DNA from: GCA-003244245 sp035606945
Lineage (GTDB): Bacteria > Actinomycetota > Actinomycetes > Mycobacteriales > Pseudonocardiaceae
Direction of reading: 5' to 3'
Length of the DNA stretch: 64,000 bases
NCBI GenBank assembly: GCA_035606945.1
Contig: DATNDR010000021.1
Coordinates: forward strand, 1 to 64,000
Shown: piece by piece, positions 24,861 through 33,587 of the stretch
Layout of the letters: each line of letters starts with the position of its first letter
Numbering within the stretch: the first letter of the stretch is position 1
Notes under the pieces: model-generated
Databases searched by the model: none
What the model saw: only the letters and a program-made list of their open reading frames with translations
What the model was told of the DNA's origin: nothing
Made by a program: the position numbers and the translations under genes

Positions 24861-25755
24861 GAGCCGGTTGTGGAAGCCGCAGTACCCGCTGGATCTTCGG
24901 GCAGTGCTGGCTCCACTGCGCCGCGGCCGGGGCGATCCCACGATGCGGGTGGACGCCGACGGGTCGGTGTGGCGCGCGGGCACGACCCCGGCTGGTGCGG
25001 TGACCTTGGTGCTCCGCCGCGACTCCGCCGGCGCCGTGCACGCCACCGGATGGGGTCCGGGGGCGCAGTGGGCGCTGGACGGCCTACCCGCACTGCTCGG
25101 TGCCGAGGACGACGACAGTGCTTTCGTGCCCCATCATCCCTTGGTCTCGCAGGCCCGCTGCCGGATGCCGGGCTTGCGCCTGGGTGCGACCCGACGGGTC
25201 TGGGACGTGCTGGTACCTGCCGTCCTGGAGCAGAAGGTCACCGGCGTCGAAGCGCGGCGATCATGGCGCGAATTGTGCTGGCGTTTCGGGCAACCAGCGC
25301 CCGGTCCCGGTGCGCTGCGGGTGCCACCGACTCCGTCGGCGGTGCGCGCCATCCCGGATTGGGAGTGGCACCGTGCAGGTGTCGATCATTCACGGCGCCG
25401 GGCCCTGCTCGCGGCGGCCGCGGTAGCGCACCGGCTGGAAGCGGCGGTGGTACTGACCGGAAAGGCTGGCCGTGATCTGCTGTGCAAGGTTCCCGGCATC
25501 GGTATCTGGACGGCTGCCGAGGTGGCTCAGCGGGCGTGGTCAGATGCTGACGCGGTGAGCGTTGGCGACTACCACATTCCGTCCCTGATCGGTTACGCGC
25601 TCGTCGGTCGAGCTTTGGACGACGCGGGGATGCTCGAAATCCTGGCGCCCTATGCGCCGCAGCGGCATCGAGCGGTGCGCTACATCGAGGCTTCCGGATT
25701 CCGGCGTCCCCGCTTCGGTCCCCGGTTCAGTCCTCGCGACTACCGCGCGATGTGA
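24853..25755 (+). CDS. AlkA-type DNA-3-methyladenine glycosylase (HhH-GPD)
   Basis: The 300-residue protein carries a helix-hairpin-helix GPD domain in its second half: LLCKVPGIGIWTAAEVAQRAW with the hairpin, followed by DADAVSVGDYHIP containing the catalytic Asp region. The N-terminal half has the beta-rich fold of AlkA-like enzymes and VLEQKVTGVEA. It would excise alkylated bases. The ATG overlaps the end of the guanylyltransferase gene, so translation is coupled even though the functions are unrelated. Confidence 0.85.
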   Translation: MSESRLWKPQYPLDLRAVLAPLRRGRGDPTMRVDADGSVWRAGTTPAGAVTLVLRRDSAGAVHATGWGPGAQWALDGLPALLGAEDDDSAFVPHHPLVSQARCRMPGLRLGATRRVWDVLVPAVLEQKVTGVEARRSWRELCWRFGQPAPGPGALRVPPTPSAVRAIPDWEWHRAGVDHSRRRALLAAAAVAHRLEAAVVLTGKAGRDLLCKVPGIGIWTAAEVAQRAWSDADAVSVGDYHIPSLIGYALVGRALDDAGMLEILAPYAPQRHRAVRYIEASGFRRPRFGPRFSPRDYRAM

Positions 25756-25786
25756 GCACCAGGGCGCGTCTTGTCGGGTGGCACAT

Positions 25787-26122
25787 TCACTTGCGTCGGC
25801 CAAATAACCGGTAACCGGTCTGGGAGCTTGCGGAGTAGTCGCGGTGCCGACCACGGCCGTCTGTCTGGGTGGGAAAAGCGGTAACACGCGGAGACGAGTC
25901 ACGCTCGACGCGGAGCACGGCTGCCTCGCAGGAGGAACAGCGTCGGCCTGGAGGACAGATCATGGACGCCACGTTGACGGTGGCCCCACAAAGGGCCGTG
26001 TATCGACCGGCGCCAGCGGATATTCCGATTGCCATATCGTCGTCTTTGATGGCATGATCTATATGTTCGAAGCCACAGGTAAACCACATCAAGAATGGTC
26101 CTCGACTTCTCGCATAGCTCAT
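25787..26122 (-). CDS. Small actinobacterial protein with CxxC motif
   Basis: The 111-residue protein contains EHIDHAIKDDDMA, GAGRYTALCGATV and PPGRRCSSC, a pattern I recall in many short Pseudonocardiaceae proteins of unknown function (HAVD...YxALCG...PPGxxCxxC). The three Cys and His may bind zinc. Both ATG 26122 (AAGGA nine bases upstream) and ATG 26089 (GAGG ten upstream) are possible starts. Its C terminus is close to the end of the AlkA-type gene, which is convergent. In the known cases such genes are often part of accessory DNA. Confidence 0.6.
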   Translation of the reverse strand: MSYARSRGPFLMWFTCGFEHIDHAIKDDDMAIGISAGAGRYTALCGATVNVASMICPPGRRCSSCEAAVLRVERDSSPRVTAFPTQTDGRGRHRDYSASSQTGYRLFGRRK

Positions 26123-26219
26123 ATCTACGTATCCTTTTTGGCCGGCATCATTGTCAGCTAACCGCGCATCGGGCTAAATATTCATTTCTCATGGCGCTGT
26201 CCAGGCTATTCGGCCACAC

Positions 26220-26262
26220 GATGGTCAGCCCGAGATGGTTTAGCCCAAGATGGCTAACAGAG
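26220..26262 (+). repeat. Short tandem repeat, three units of 14-15 bp
   Basis: GATGGTCAGCCCGA, GATGGTTTAGCCCAA and GATGGCTAACAGAG follow each other directly. They lie in a ~300-base, lower-GC gap between the small CxxC gene and the broken transporter. No gene is supported in this gap. Confidence 0.55.
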
Positions 26263-26572
26263 CAACCTCCCGGTCACGGCGAAGCCAGCGGCTCGGATGG
26301 CCGTTGCGAACGTCGCCGCCATTGGTCGACGCCTTTCCCTGAGTGGACGCTTTTCATTGTTAAGTAACACTGCCATTCTCCGATAACTCTGCGCAACCAT
26401 TTTGAAAGGTAAAATCTAGCATGCGCAGATGCAGAGGTCAATGCACGTGCAATTGCATTCGCAAGAACCAGACTCGTCACGGAGAAGCGAAGCTGACCGC
26501 TACGGACAGTATCGAAAAGGGTTGCCGCCGCGGTTCGCCGAGCTCGGGCGGCCGCGGGCTCACACTGGGAGG

Positions 26573-27030
26573 ATGGGACGTTGGGCGCTTCGGCGTAGCG
26601 GCCTGCTACGGCTGGCGCTGCTCGCTGATCTGGGGATCCAGCTTTGTCTGGATCAAGATCGGATTGCGAGCCTTCACGCCGATGCAAGTGGCGTTCCTGC
26701 GATTGCTGTTCGCCGCCGGCGTGCTTGGTGTGATCTGCCGGCTGCGCGGCTTGCGGATGCCGCGGGAGCCGGTGGTGTGGGCGCACAGCGTCATCGTGCT
26801 CGGAGTATTCGGCACCGGCATCGCCTACATCCTGAACTACCGGCTCATCGCGGATGACGGCCCGATCGTGGCCTCCACCGTCACCTACCTGATCCCGGTG
26901 GTCGCAATCCTGTTCGGGGTGGCCGTACTCGGCGAATCGCTGAACCTACGGGTGCTGGCTGGAATGGTCGTGGTTCTCGCCGGCGTCGGACTGGTCCGGC
27001 GCACTCGCCCGCCCGTGCCCGTCGCTGTCC
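26573..27030 (+). pseudogene. EamA/DMT-family transporter, frameshifted and internally deleted
   Basis: The first helix starts in one frame (ATG 26573, RRSGLLRLALLA) and continues in another (SLIWGSSFVWIKIGLRA), implying a frameshift near 26627. The open part then has RLLFAAGVLGVICRL and reaches HSVIVLG, where it joins directly to FGTGIAYILNYRLIADDGP and YLIPVVAILFGVAVLGE. Those last segments belong to the second EamA repeat, so the middle four or five helices (~150 residues) are missing. Normal EamA transporters have ten helices and ~300 residues. A palindromic element follows and is read into the C-terminal tail. Function is therefore presumed lost. Confidence 0.7.
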
Positions 27031-27064
27031 CCGAGACATCCCAGCTGGGTACGCCAGCGTCCCA

Positions 27065-27119
27065 GAGACATATCGGGGCCACGACGGGGCCGATAAGCCC
27101 GATATGTCTCCATGTCAGG
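27065..27119. repeat. Palindromic element, copy 2 (left arm degraded)
   Basis: The inner arms GAGACATATCGGG (27065-27077) and CCCGATATGTCTC (27098-27110) pair perfectly around a 20-nt loop; the right arm continues as in the other copies (CATGTC) but the left outer part has diverged. It lies in the 3' tail of the broken EamA frame, where the rightward reading is SPICLHVR, the same protein phrase as in comF. Confidence 0.88.
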
Positions 27120-27216
27120 CTAGCGGCGCAGAGAGGCTGCCGGACGGCGAGGGGCAGGCTGTGGTGTTCCACGCCGAGCCCGGCTCGCCGCCCGACACGG
27201 CATTACGGACGGCAGA

Positions 27217-27990
27217 TCAGCCGGGCGACACCGGACCCATGATCGAAAATGTGGCCCCCTGGGGATCGGTGATCGAAGCCATCCGGCCGTAGGGAGTGTC
27301 GTGGGGTCCGCTGAGCACTGTCGCGCCCCGCTCAGTGGCCGCGGTTACCGCGGCATCGGCGTCGGCGACCATGAAGTAGGCCATCCAGTGCGGCGGCGTC
27401 CCCGGTGGCCGGGAGCTCAACGCGCCCATGCCACCGAGCGGATCGCCGCCCCGATGGAAGGTCGTGTACTCCGAGCCGGCGCCCTCGACAGACTGGTATG
27501 AGTAGCCGAATACCGCAGCGTAGAACTGCCTGCCCGCGTCGGGATCGGGTACTGCGGCTTCGTTCCACACCAGCGATCCGGGCTCGTTGTAGACCTCAGC
27601 GCCGATGTGGCCTCCGGCCTGCCACACCCCGAACACGGTGCCCTGCGCGTCCAGCGCGATGCACATCCGGCCGGCACCGGGCACGTCGAAGGGACCGGCG
27701 AGGACCTTGCCGCCATTGTCGACGATCTGCTGCGCGCTGCTGTCGACGTCGTCGCTGGCGAGGTAGGTCGTCCACGCCTGCGGCTGGTCCGGACTCTGCT
27801 GTGGGCTGATGCCCGCTGCTGGGTGGCCGTCGCGTTGACACATCTGATAGTGGCCGAACTCCTCGCCGCTATCGGTATAGGTCCACCCGAGGACGGCGGC
27901 GTAGAACTCCTTGGCGGCGTCGACGTCGGGAACGGCGAGGTCGACCCAGCACGGAGTGCCTGCGGGCCAGGGGGCGGTACGGATCGGCAT
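27217..27990 (-). CDS. Two-domain VOC (glyoxalase/extradiol dioxygenase fold) protein
   Basis: The 257-residue protein contains two VOC domains of ~120 residues: the first begins CWVDLAVPDVDAAKEFYAAVLGW, here noted as VDLAVPDVDAAKEFY, and the second LVWNEAAVPDPDAGRQFYAA. Both have the paired beta-alpha-beta-beta-beta modules. ATG 27990 follows AAGGAGG and is preferred to the upstream frame. Members of this subfamily are annotated as glyoxalase-like or antibiotic-tolerance proteins; metal ligands are not fully conserved and the substrate is unknown. It converges with the EamA remnant. Confidence 0.85.
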   Translation of the reverse strand: MPIRTAPWPAGTPCWVDLAVPDVDAAKEFYAAVLGWTYTDSGEEFGHYQMCQRDGHPAAGISPQQSPDQPQAWTTYLASDDVDSSAQQIVDNGGKVLAGPFDVPGAGRMCIALDAQGTVFGVWQAGGHIGAEVYNEPGSLVWNEAAVPDPDAGRQFYAAVFGYSYQSVEGAGSEYTTFHRGGDPLGGMGALSSRPPGTPPHWMAYFMVADADAAVTAATERGATVLSGPHDTPYGRMASITDPQGATFSIMGPVSPG

Positions 27991-28130
27991 GAGAACCTCC
28001 TTGGTTGGTCGCGGGCTCAGCCAAGCACGTGACTCTGACACTTTCGGCTAACTCCCCCCGCCGCTACCGTGAGAGTGGGTCACTCCGGTGAACATCCGAC
28101 AGGCATAGGTGCGGTCGAGACGGGGTCAGG

Positions 28131-29189
28131 ATGGCAGTTGGCGAGGCATCGGCCCCAGTCCCCGCCTCGGCGGAGCCACCCCCCGCGATCACGATGCTCC
28201 AGTTGACCCTCGGTGCTCTGGTGTCCCAGGCGATCAGCGTGATAGCCAGGCTCGGCGTCGCGGACACGCTGGCCTCCGGACCGCGGCAGGTCGATGAGAT
28301 CGCCGGCCTGGTCGGTGCGCATGGCCCGGCGCTGTACCGGATGCTGCGCGCACTCGGTGATGTTGGAGTCGTCACCGAGCTGGAGAACCGGCAATTCGTC
28401 CTGACCCCACTTGGCGAGCTGCTGCGCAGCGACGTGCCCGGCTCGCTGCGCGGCTGGGCGACCATGGTCGGCATGCCGTTTCACCGTTACCCATGGACCG
28501 ACCTGTACGAGACGGTCCGCACCGGGAAATCGGCGTTTGACCGGGTCCACGGCAAGGAGGTCTTCGAGTATCTGGGCGAGCACCCCGAAGACGCGGCGAT
28601 CTTCGATGCCGCCATGACCTCCATGTCCACCGCGGAGACGGCCAGCATCGTCAAGGCGTACGACTTCAGCCGGTTCCGCACCATTGTTGATGTCGGGGGC
28701 GGGCGCGGCGGCCTGCTCGCCGCAATCCTGTCCGCCAATCCGCATCTTGAAGGAGTGCTCTTCGACGTCGCGACGGTGGTGGCCGAGTCCGGCGACGAAC
28801 TGTCGGGTGCGGAGGTCGTGGACCGCTGCCAGGTGGTGAGCGGGGACTTCTTCGAATCGGTACCGGAAGGTGGCGATGCCTACCTGTTGAGCAACATCAT
28901 CCATGACTGGGACGACGACCGTGCCGCGCAGATTCTGGGTCGCTGCCGTGCCGCGATGGGCGATTCCGCCTGCGTGCTGCTCGCGGAGGTCGTGCTGCCG
29001 GAAGGTCGGGAGCCGTCGATGGGCAAGCTCGTAGATCTGGAGATGCTCGTGATGACCTCAGGTGGCCGCCAGCGCACTGAAGCGGAGTTCCGCGTGTTGC
29101 TCGGCCGGGCGGGGCTTCGCCTGACCCGCATCGTGCCCAGTGCCGGCACGGTCAGTCTCGTCGAGGCGGTGCCCGACTCGTCGAAGTGA
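28131..29189 (+). CDS. SAM-dependent O-methyltransferase (acetylserotonin-OMT family)
   Basis: The 352-residue protein has an N-terminal dimerisation/winged-helix domain (ADTLASGPRQVDEIAGLVG, ALYRMLRALGDVGVV) and a Rossmann methyltransferase domain with the SAM motif TIVDVGGGRGGLLAAIL, FDVATVVAES, and LSNIIHDWDDDRA, the usual active-site His segment. Such enzymes methylate small phenolic or polyketide hydroxyls. No biosynthetic cluster surrounds it, so the substrate is unknown. Confidence 0.88.
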   Translation: MAVGEASAPVPASAEPPPAITMLQLTLGALVSQAISVIARLGVADTLASGPRQVDEIAGLVGAHGPALYRMLRALGDVGVVTELENRQFVLTPLGELLRSDVPGSLRGWATMVGMPFHRYPWTDLYETVRTGKSAFDRVHGKEVFEYLGEHPEDAAIFDAAMTSMSTAETASIVKAYDFSRFRTIVDVGGGRGGLLAAILSANPHLEGVLFDVATVVAESGDELSGAEVVDRCQVVSGDFFESVPEGGDAYLLSNIIHDWDDDRAAQILGRCRAAMGDSACVLLAEVVLPEGREPSMGKLVDLEMLVMTSGGRQRTEAEFRVLLGRAGLRLTRIVPSAGTVSLVEAVPDSSK

Positions 29190-29200
29190 TCACGTGCGGT

Positions 29201-29533
29201 TCACGGTCGAGGCGCGTACATGATGACGGCGACGCCCAGCAGGCAGGTTCCCGCTCCGAGGTAGTCCCACCGATCAGGGTGGAACTTGTCCACGATCACG
29301 CCCCAGATCAGCGAACCGGCCACAAAGATCCCACCGTAGGCGGCCAGAATCCGGCCGAAGTGCGGATCAGGCTGGAAAGAGACGATGAACCCGTAGCACC
29401 CGAGCGCGACGGCGCCCGCGGCGATCCACGCCAGGCCGCGGTGTTCTCGCCAGCCCTGCCAGACCAGCCAGGCGCCGCCGATCTCCGCGACCGCGGCAAC
29501 CCCGAACAACATCAACGACCGAACCACGCTCAC
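29201..29533 (-). CDS. YnfA/UPF0060 family small membrane protein
   Basis: The 110-residue protein predicts four helices: SLMLFGVAAVAEIGGAWLVW, WIAAGAVALGCYGFI, a third around ILAAYGGIFVAGSLIWGVIV and a fourth near LGAGTCLLGVAVIMYA. EIGGAWLVWQGWREHRG and FGRILAAYGG are conserved in this family, related to small multidrug resistance transporters. I choose GTG 29533, with GGGGAGG just upstream; GTG 29527 is the alternative. The ribosome binding site abuts the palindromic element at 29541, so the element lies in the 5' leader. Confidence 0.85.
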   Translation of the reverse strand: MSVVRSLMLFGVAAVAEIGGAWLVWQGWREHRGLAWIAAGAVALGCYGFIVSFQPDPHFGRILAAYGGIFVAGSLIWGVIVDKFHPDRWDYLGAGTCLLGVAVIMYAPRP

Positions 29534-29540
29534 GATCCCT

Positions 29541-29605
29541 CCCCGATATGGAGACATAACGGGTTGATGGCCCCCTAACGAGCCCGGTATGTCTCCATAA
29601 CGGGG
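29541..29605. repeat. Palindromic element, copy 3 (leader of ynfA, end of nudix)
   Basis: Arms of 23 nt at 29541-29563 and 29583-29605 enclose a 19-nt loop; the arms contain GATATGGAGACATA and GTATGTCTCCATAA and have a few mismatches. The right arm codes the last residues of the Nudix protein (METYRAR and stop at 29575), and the left arm ends where the ynfA ribosome binding site begins. Confidence 0.92.
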
Positions 29606-30129
29606 ACCAGGAGGGCTACGTCGGGGGGGAGGGAATGGGTGGGCCACCAGGCTAGGTCGACGGACTCTGAGCTGATCACCGGCGTTGCGCCGGGTGGGGC
29701 GTGGAGCAGGAAGCGGACATCGAAGTGTCTCGTGGGCACCCCCAGCGAGCAGGTGATCGGGTGCACGTCCAGATGTAGCGGCCGCGGATCGATCTCCAGA
29801 TCGTCGATACCGGATTCCTCGGTTGCCTCCCGCAGCGCTGCCGCGGCGAGTCCGGCGTCACCCTCCTCGCAGTGCCCGCCGAGCTGTATCCAACGCCCGA
29901 CCCGGCGATGCAGGGTGAGCAGCACCTGGGTGCCGTCGTGCGAGACCACCACGGCTGAAGCCGTCAGATGGCCCGGTACGCACGACCGCGCGCAGGCGTC
30001 CGGGCGGGCCGCGAGGAAGCCGAGAAACGCCTGACACAGCGCCCGCTGCCCAGGGTCGTCGGCTGACCAGCCGGACAAGGTCCGCACCGCATCGGCATGC
30101 ACGGCGGCATTCGCGCTAGTGATCATCAC
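29575..30129 (-). CDS. NUDIX hydrolase
   Basis: The 184-residue protein has a complete Nudix box: GHCEEGD followed by LREATEESGI, giving the G-x5-E-x7-RE-x2-EE-x-G-hydrophobic pattern, plus WIQLGGHCE before it. It would hydrolyse a nucleoside diphosphate linked to another group; the substrate is unknown. GTG 30129/ATG 30126 begins six to nine bases after the fbiB stop, so it is the last gene of the yihY-fbiA-fbiB operon. Its last seven residues are coded by the palindromic element, meaning the original stop was probably replaced by repeat sequence. Confidence 0.9.
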   Translation of the reverse strand: MMITSANAAVHADAVRTLSGWSADDPGQRALCQAFLGFLAARPDACARSCVPGHLTASAVVVSHDGTQVLLTLHRRVGRWIQLGGHCEEGDAGLAAAALREATEESGIDDLEIDPRPLHLDVHPITCSLGVPTRHFDVRFLLHAPPGATPVISSESVDLAWWPTHSLPPDVALLVPVMETYRAR

Positions 30130-30135
30130 GGTGGA

Positions 30136-31488
30136 TTATCGCAGCAGCAACCCCTCATCGGGATCAGCTGGTGGCCGGGGCAGCAAAGGCTCGGTGGGAT
30201 AACCTACGGTGATCGCGCCCAGCGGCCGCCAGTCCGCGGGTAGCGCGAGTTCGGCGCGCACCAGATCCGGGCAGAACAACGTGGAGCCGACCCAGCACGA
30301 GCCCACGCCCTGCGCTGCCAGCGCCACCAGCAGGCCCTGCACCGCGGCACCCGCCGCGACGGTGAACATCGTTTCCTCGGCGGTTTGCCGGCGCGCATCG
30401 GGGTAGCTGTGCGCGCCGTCCGGAACCGCTACCGGTACCAGCACTTCCGGTGCGTCATAGAGCACCTGCCCGCGCCGCACCCGGTGTTCGATGCGATCTT
30501 CGGTCATGCCATCGCCGCGCAAATCGGTCCGCCAGGCCTGCGCCATCGCGTCGAGCAGCCGTCGGCGCCGGCTGCGGTCGGCCAGCCAGACGAACCGGAC
30601 CGGCCGGGTGTGGTGCGGTGCCGGGGCGCGCAGGGCCACCCCGACCGCCCGGCGCAGCAGCTGCGGATCCACCGGATCGGGACGGTAGGAGCGCACGGAT
30701 CGGCGCAGCAGCACCGCATCCGCCCGGCCCGCGGCTTGCCCTTGCTCGATCGCCTCCGCAGTGCCCAAGCAGAACAGATCCTCAGCCAGCGGGCGGATCA
30801 GAGTCGCCGCGGTGCTGCCGTCGTCGTGCCGGGCCAGCCCGCGCAGCACCGCCACCGGGACCCCGGTCAGCTTTCCCTTGACCAGATCGGCGGCTGCGGC
30901 GATCTCGTCGGCGACGGCGACCTCGGTCGTCAGCAGCTCGTTGCCGTGCCGGTCGGCCACACCTGCGTAACGATGCAACACGCGCAGCCCAGCGGCCCCG
31001 ATCGCCGCGTCGGTCTGGCCCACTCGCCAGGCTCGGCCCATCGTGTCGGTGATCACGACGGCGACGTCGACGCCCAGTGCCGCGGCCAGCCCGGCGCGTA
31101 GCCGCGCCGCGCTGGTGTCCGGATCGACCGGCAGCAGGGCGATCTCGTAGCACGCCACGTTGGACGCATCCACTCCGGACGCAGCCTGCACCACGCCCAG
31201 CCGGTTCTGTGTGATCAGGGTGCGGCCGTAGCGGGCCAGTACCCGCTGGGCCTCGGCGGCCACCAGCTCGCGGCGGGCGGCGTCCCGGGCCGGCGGGTCG
31301 ACCGGCACCGTGACCAGGCGCCCCTCCACCTTGGACACCACCTTGCTGGTGACAACGATGATGTCGCCGTCGGCCAGCCACGGTGCAGCGGCGGCCAGCG
31401 CGGCGACCAGATCGTCGCCGGGGCGGAACTCGGGCAGTCCACATACCGGCAGGATGCGGATCTCCCCGCCCGACCCATGATCGTTCAC
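30136..31488 (-). CDS. fbiB: Coenzyme F420:L-glutamate ligase with nitroreductase-fold domain
   Basis: The 450-residue protein joins a CofE domain (residues ~1-245: GDIIVVTSKVVSKVEGR, LITQNRLGVVQAASGVDASN, VITDTMGRAWRVGQTD) and a nitroreductase-like FMN domain (~260-450: RRSVRSYRPDPVD, EETMFTVAAGAAVQGLL, GSCWVGS). FbiB adds glutamates to F420-0 and reduces dehydro-F420-0. The GTG start overlaps the fbiA stop (GTGA, 31485-31488). Both domains appear complete, as in mycobacteria. Confidence 0.95.
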   Translation of the reverse strand: MNDHGSGGEIRILPVCGLPEFRPGDDLVAALAAAAPWLADGDIIVVTSKVVSKVEGRLVTVPVDPPARDAARRELVAAEAQRVLARYGRTLITQNRLGVVQAASGVDASNVACYEIALLPVDPDTSAARLRAGLAAALGVDVAVVITDTMGRAWRVGQTDAAIGAAGLRVLHRYAGVADRHGNELLTTEVAVADEIAAAADLVKGKLTGVPVAVLRGLARHDDGSTAATLIRPLAEDLFCLGTAEAIEQGQAAGRADAVLLRRSVRSYRPDPVDPQLLRRAVGVALRAPAPHHTRPVRFVWLADRSRRRRLLDAMAQAWRTDLRGDGMTEDRIEHRVRRGQVLYDAPEVLVPVAVPDGAHSYPDARRQTAEETMFTVAAGAAVQGLLVALAAQGVGSCWVGSTLFCPDLVRAELALPADWRPLGAITVGYPTEPLLPRPPADPDEGLLLR

Positions 31489-32486
31489 ACTGCGCAGCCG
31501 GCCAGATTCAGGGCCGCGGTGGCCATCGCCGCGGTCGCCGGGATGTCCGACATCAGCAGCGGTACCTCCCGGACCTCCATCCCCGGCACCGTCGCCCCGT
31601 CCCCGGTGTGCACCAGCCACCCGTCCAGGATCCCACCCGCGATCCGAGCGCCGTAATACGCAGCGACCGCGCCTGCCTCGCAACGCACGCCGATGGTGGC
31701 CAGACAGGCCTCGGCCATCCCGCGCATTGCCCGGCCGCCGACGATGGGCGACAGCCCGATCACCCGGGCCGTCGTGCTGCGCACCGCCCGGCGGATCGCC
31801 GGGATCGCCAGCACGCTGCCGATCGACACAACCGGATTGGACGGCGCCAGTAGCACGGCATCCGCTTCGGCGATGCTCTCCAGCACTCCGGCGGCGGGCT
31901 CGGCCTCATCGGCGCCGATCGGCACGAACTCGCTGGCCGGAAGCGCTGCACGGTGCCGGATCCACCACTCCTGGAAATGCATCGCCCGGGGGCCCTGCGG
32001 GTCGGCGACCACGACGTGGGTCTCGCAGCGATCGTCGGTGGCCGGCAACAGTCGCACACCGGTGCGCCAGCGGGTGCACAGCGCCGCGGTGACCACCGAC
32101 AGCGGGTAACCGTCGTGCAGCATCCGGGTGCGGACCAGGTGCGTGGCCAGGTCCCGATCGCCGAGCCCGAACCAGTCCGGATCGGCCCCGTACTCGGCGA
32201 GCTCCGCCTTGACCACCCAGCTCTCCCCGGCGCGTCCCCAGCCGCGCTCGGTGTCGATCCCCCCGCCCAGGGTGTACATGCAGGTGTCCAGATCCGGGCA
32301 GACCCGCAGGCCGTGCAACCAGATGTCGTCCCCGGTGTTGACCACCGCGGTGATGTCATGGTCGGGGCCGGCGCTGGCCGGCTCGCCAGCCGGCGGGCCG
32401 ACCGGGGGCAGGCCCAGCGCGGCCTTGAGCCCGAGCAGGAACCGGGCGCCGCCCACGCCGCCGGCCAGCACCACGACCTTCACCAC
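31485..32486 (-). CDS. fbiA: 2-phospho-L-lactate / PEP transferase of F420 synthesis
   Basis: The 333-residue enzyme has VVVLAGGVGGARFLLGL at the N terminus, VVNTGDDIWLHGLRVCPDLDT, LGGGIDTERGWGR and LLAPSNPVVSIGSVLAI, all family signatures of CofD/FbiA. It joins the activated phospho-C3 unit to the deazaflavin Fo, giving dehydro-F420-0 in actinobacteria. GTG 32486 is two bases after the yihY stop. Fo synthase (fbiC) and fbiD are not in the window. Confidence 0.95.
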   Translation of the reverse strand: MVKVVVLAGGVGGARFLLGLKAALGLPPVGPPAGEPASAGPDHDITAVVNTGDDIWLHGLRVCPDLDTCMYTLGGGIDTERGWGRAGESWVVKAELAEYGADPDWFGLGDRDLATHLVRTRMLHDGYPLSVVTAALCTRWRTGVRLLPATDDRCETHVVVADPQGPRAMHFQEWWIRHRAALPASEFVPIGADEAEPAAGVLESIAEADAVLLAPSNPVVSIGSVLAIPAIRRAVRSTTARVIGLSPIVGGRAMRGMAEACLATIGVRCEAGAVAAYYGARIAGGILDGWLVHTGDGATVPGMEVREVPLLMSDIPATAAMATAALNLAGCAV

Positions 32487-32488
32487 GA

Positions 32489-33517
32489 TCAGTGTTTCTC
32501 GTCGGCCTTGGCGCCAGCCCCGCGGCTGGGCTTGTCGTCGGCCGGGGCCCGGTGGTCGAACGAGGTGTGTACCTGCTCGAACGGTTTGAAGCGCTCAGCG
32601 TCCACGTAGGAACGGTACGACGCCCGATCCGCGGCGGTGAGTGCGACGTCGTTGATGAACGGGGTGAGCAGGCTTCGCGGCCACAGCTGCCGCGCCCGCA
32701 CCACGTTGATCTCCGCGCAGAACACCACGATCACCGACATCAGGTACAGGTAGGCCAGCAATCCGAGCACCAACCCGAAGATGCCGTAGATCTGCGAGAC
32801 GCCACGCAGTTCGTAGCCGACGAAAAACGCGCCGCCGATCTGCAGCGCGTGCACTGCCACCCCAGCGCAGACCGCCCCGGGTATCAGGTTTGCCAGCCGG
32901 ATCTCGTGGGCGGTCAGGACCCGGAACGCGACGAGGAAGGTGCCCACATTGGCCGCAATCGCGACGACGGTCGCGGCGAGGCGCGTCCAGGCGCCGCCGT
33001 AGCCGAGGCTGGCGGCCACCGGGCCGGCCGCGGACAGCGCGGTGGTGATCAAGACGAAGACGCCGAGTAGGACGAACAGCAGCAAGCCGCGCAGCCGGGA
33101 GAACACCGGATCGGGGCGCGCATAGCGCGGCACGGCCCACACCCGGTTCAGCGCCGTCTGGATGGCCACCGACACGCCCAGGCCTCCGTATACCGCGCCG
33201 GCGATGCCCAGGATCACGCCCAGCCGGCTGCCGTGGATCGAGCCGACGTTCTGCTGCAGTTGCGGACCGATGATCGGGAACTGCTGCAACGCCGAACCGA
33301 TCAATGCCTGCTGCAAAGCGGGATTGTCTTCCAGCGTGAAGCCCAAAAGGCTGACCAGCAACAGCAGCAGCGGAAACAGCGAGACGAATCCGTAATAAGT
33401 GATCAGCGCGGCGAGGTACCCACCCTGATCGTCGACGAACTTGTAGATCACCCCCAACGGGAAGCCCAGCCAGGTATGACGCCGCTGGAAATGATCCAGT
33501 CGAGCCGTTACACCCAT
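32489..33517 (-). CDS. YihY/BrkB family inner-membrane protein
   Basis: The 342-residue protein has six or seven hydrophobic helices and family marks YLAALITYYGFVSLFPLLLL and GVSVAIQTALNRVWAVP. The C-terminal tail is charged and cytoplasmic. It was once annotated as ribonuclease BN, which was wrong; the function is unknown. It starts the leftward operon with fbiA, fbiB and the Nudix gene, a linkage that recurs in actinobacteria but has no known metabolic reason. Confidence 0.9.
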   Translation of the reverse strand: MGVTARLDHFQRRHTWLGFPLGVIYKFVDDQGGYLAALITYYGFVSLFPLLLLLVSLLGFTLEDNPALQQALIGSALQQFPIIGPQLQQNVGSIHGSRLGVILGIAGAVYGGLGVSVAIQTALNRVWAVPRYARPDPVFSRLRGLLLFVLLGVFVLITTALSAAGPVAASLGYGGAWTRLAATVVAIAANVGTFLVAFRVLTAHEIRLANLIPGAVCAGVAVHALQIGGAFFVGYELRGVSQIYGIFGLVLGLLAYLYLMSVIVVFCAEINVVRARQLWPRSLLTPFINDVALTAADRASYRSYVDAERFKPFEQVHTSFDHRAPADDKPSRGAGAKADEKH

Positions 33518-33587
33518 GTCCCCGTCCTCGCGGTCTGGGCAGTCTGTACCCCGTGTCCCGCGACGTTAATCGGACGCTGCTGGGTGC

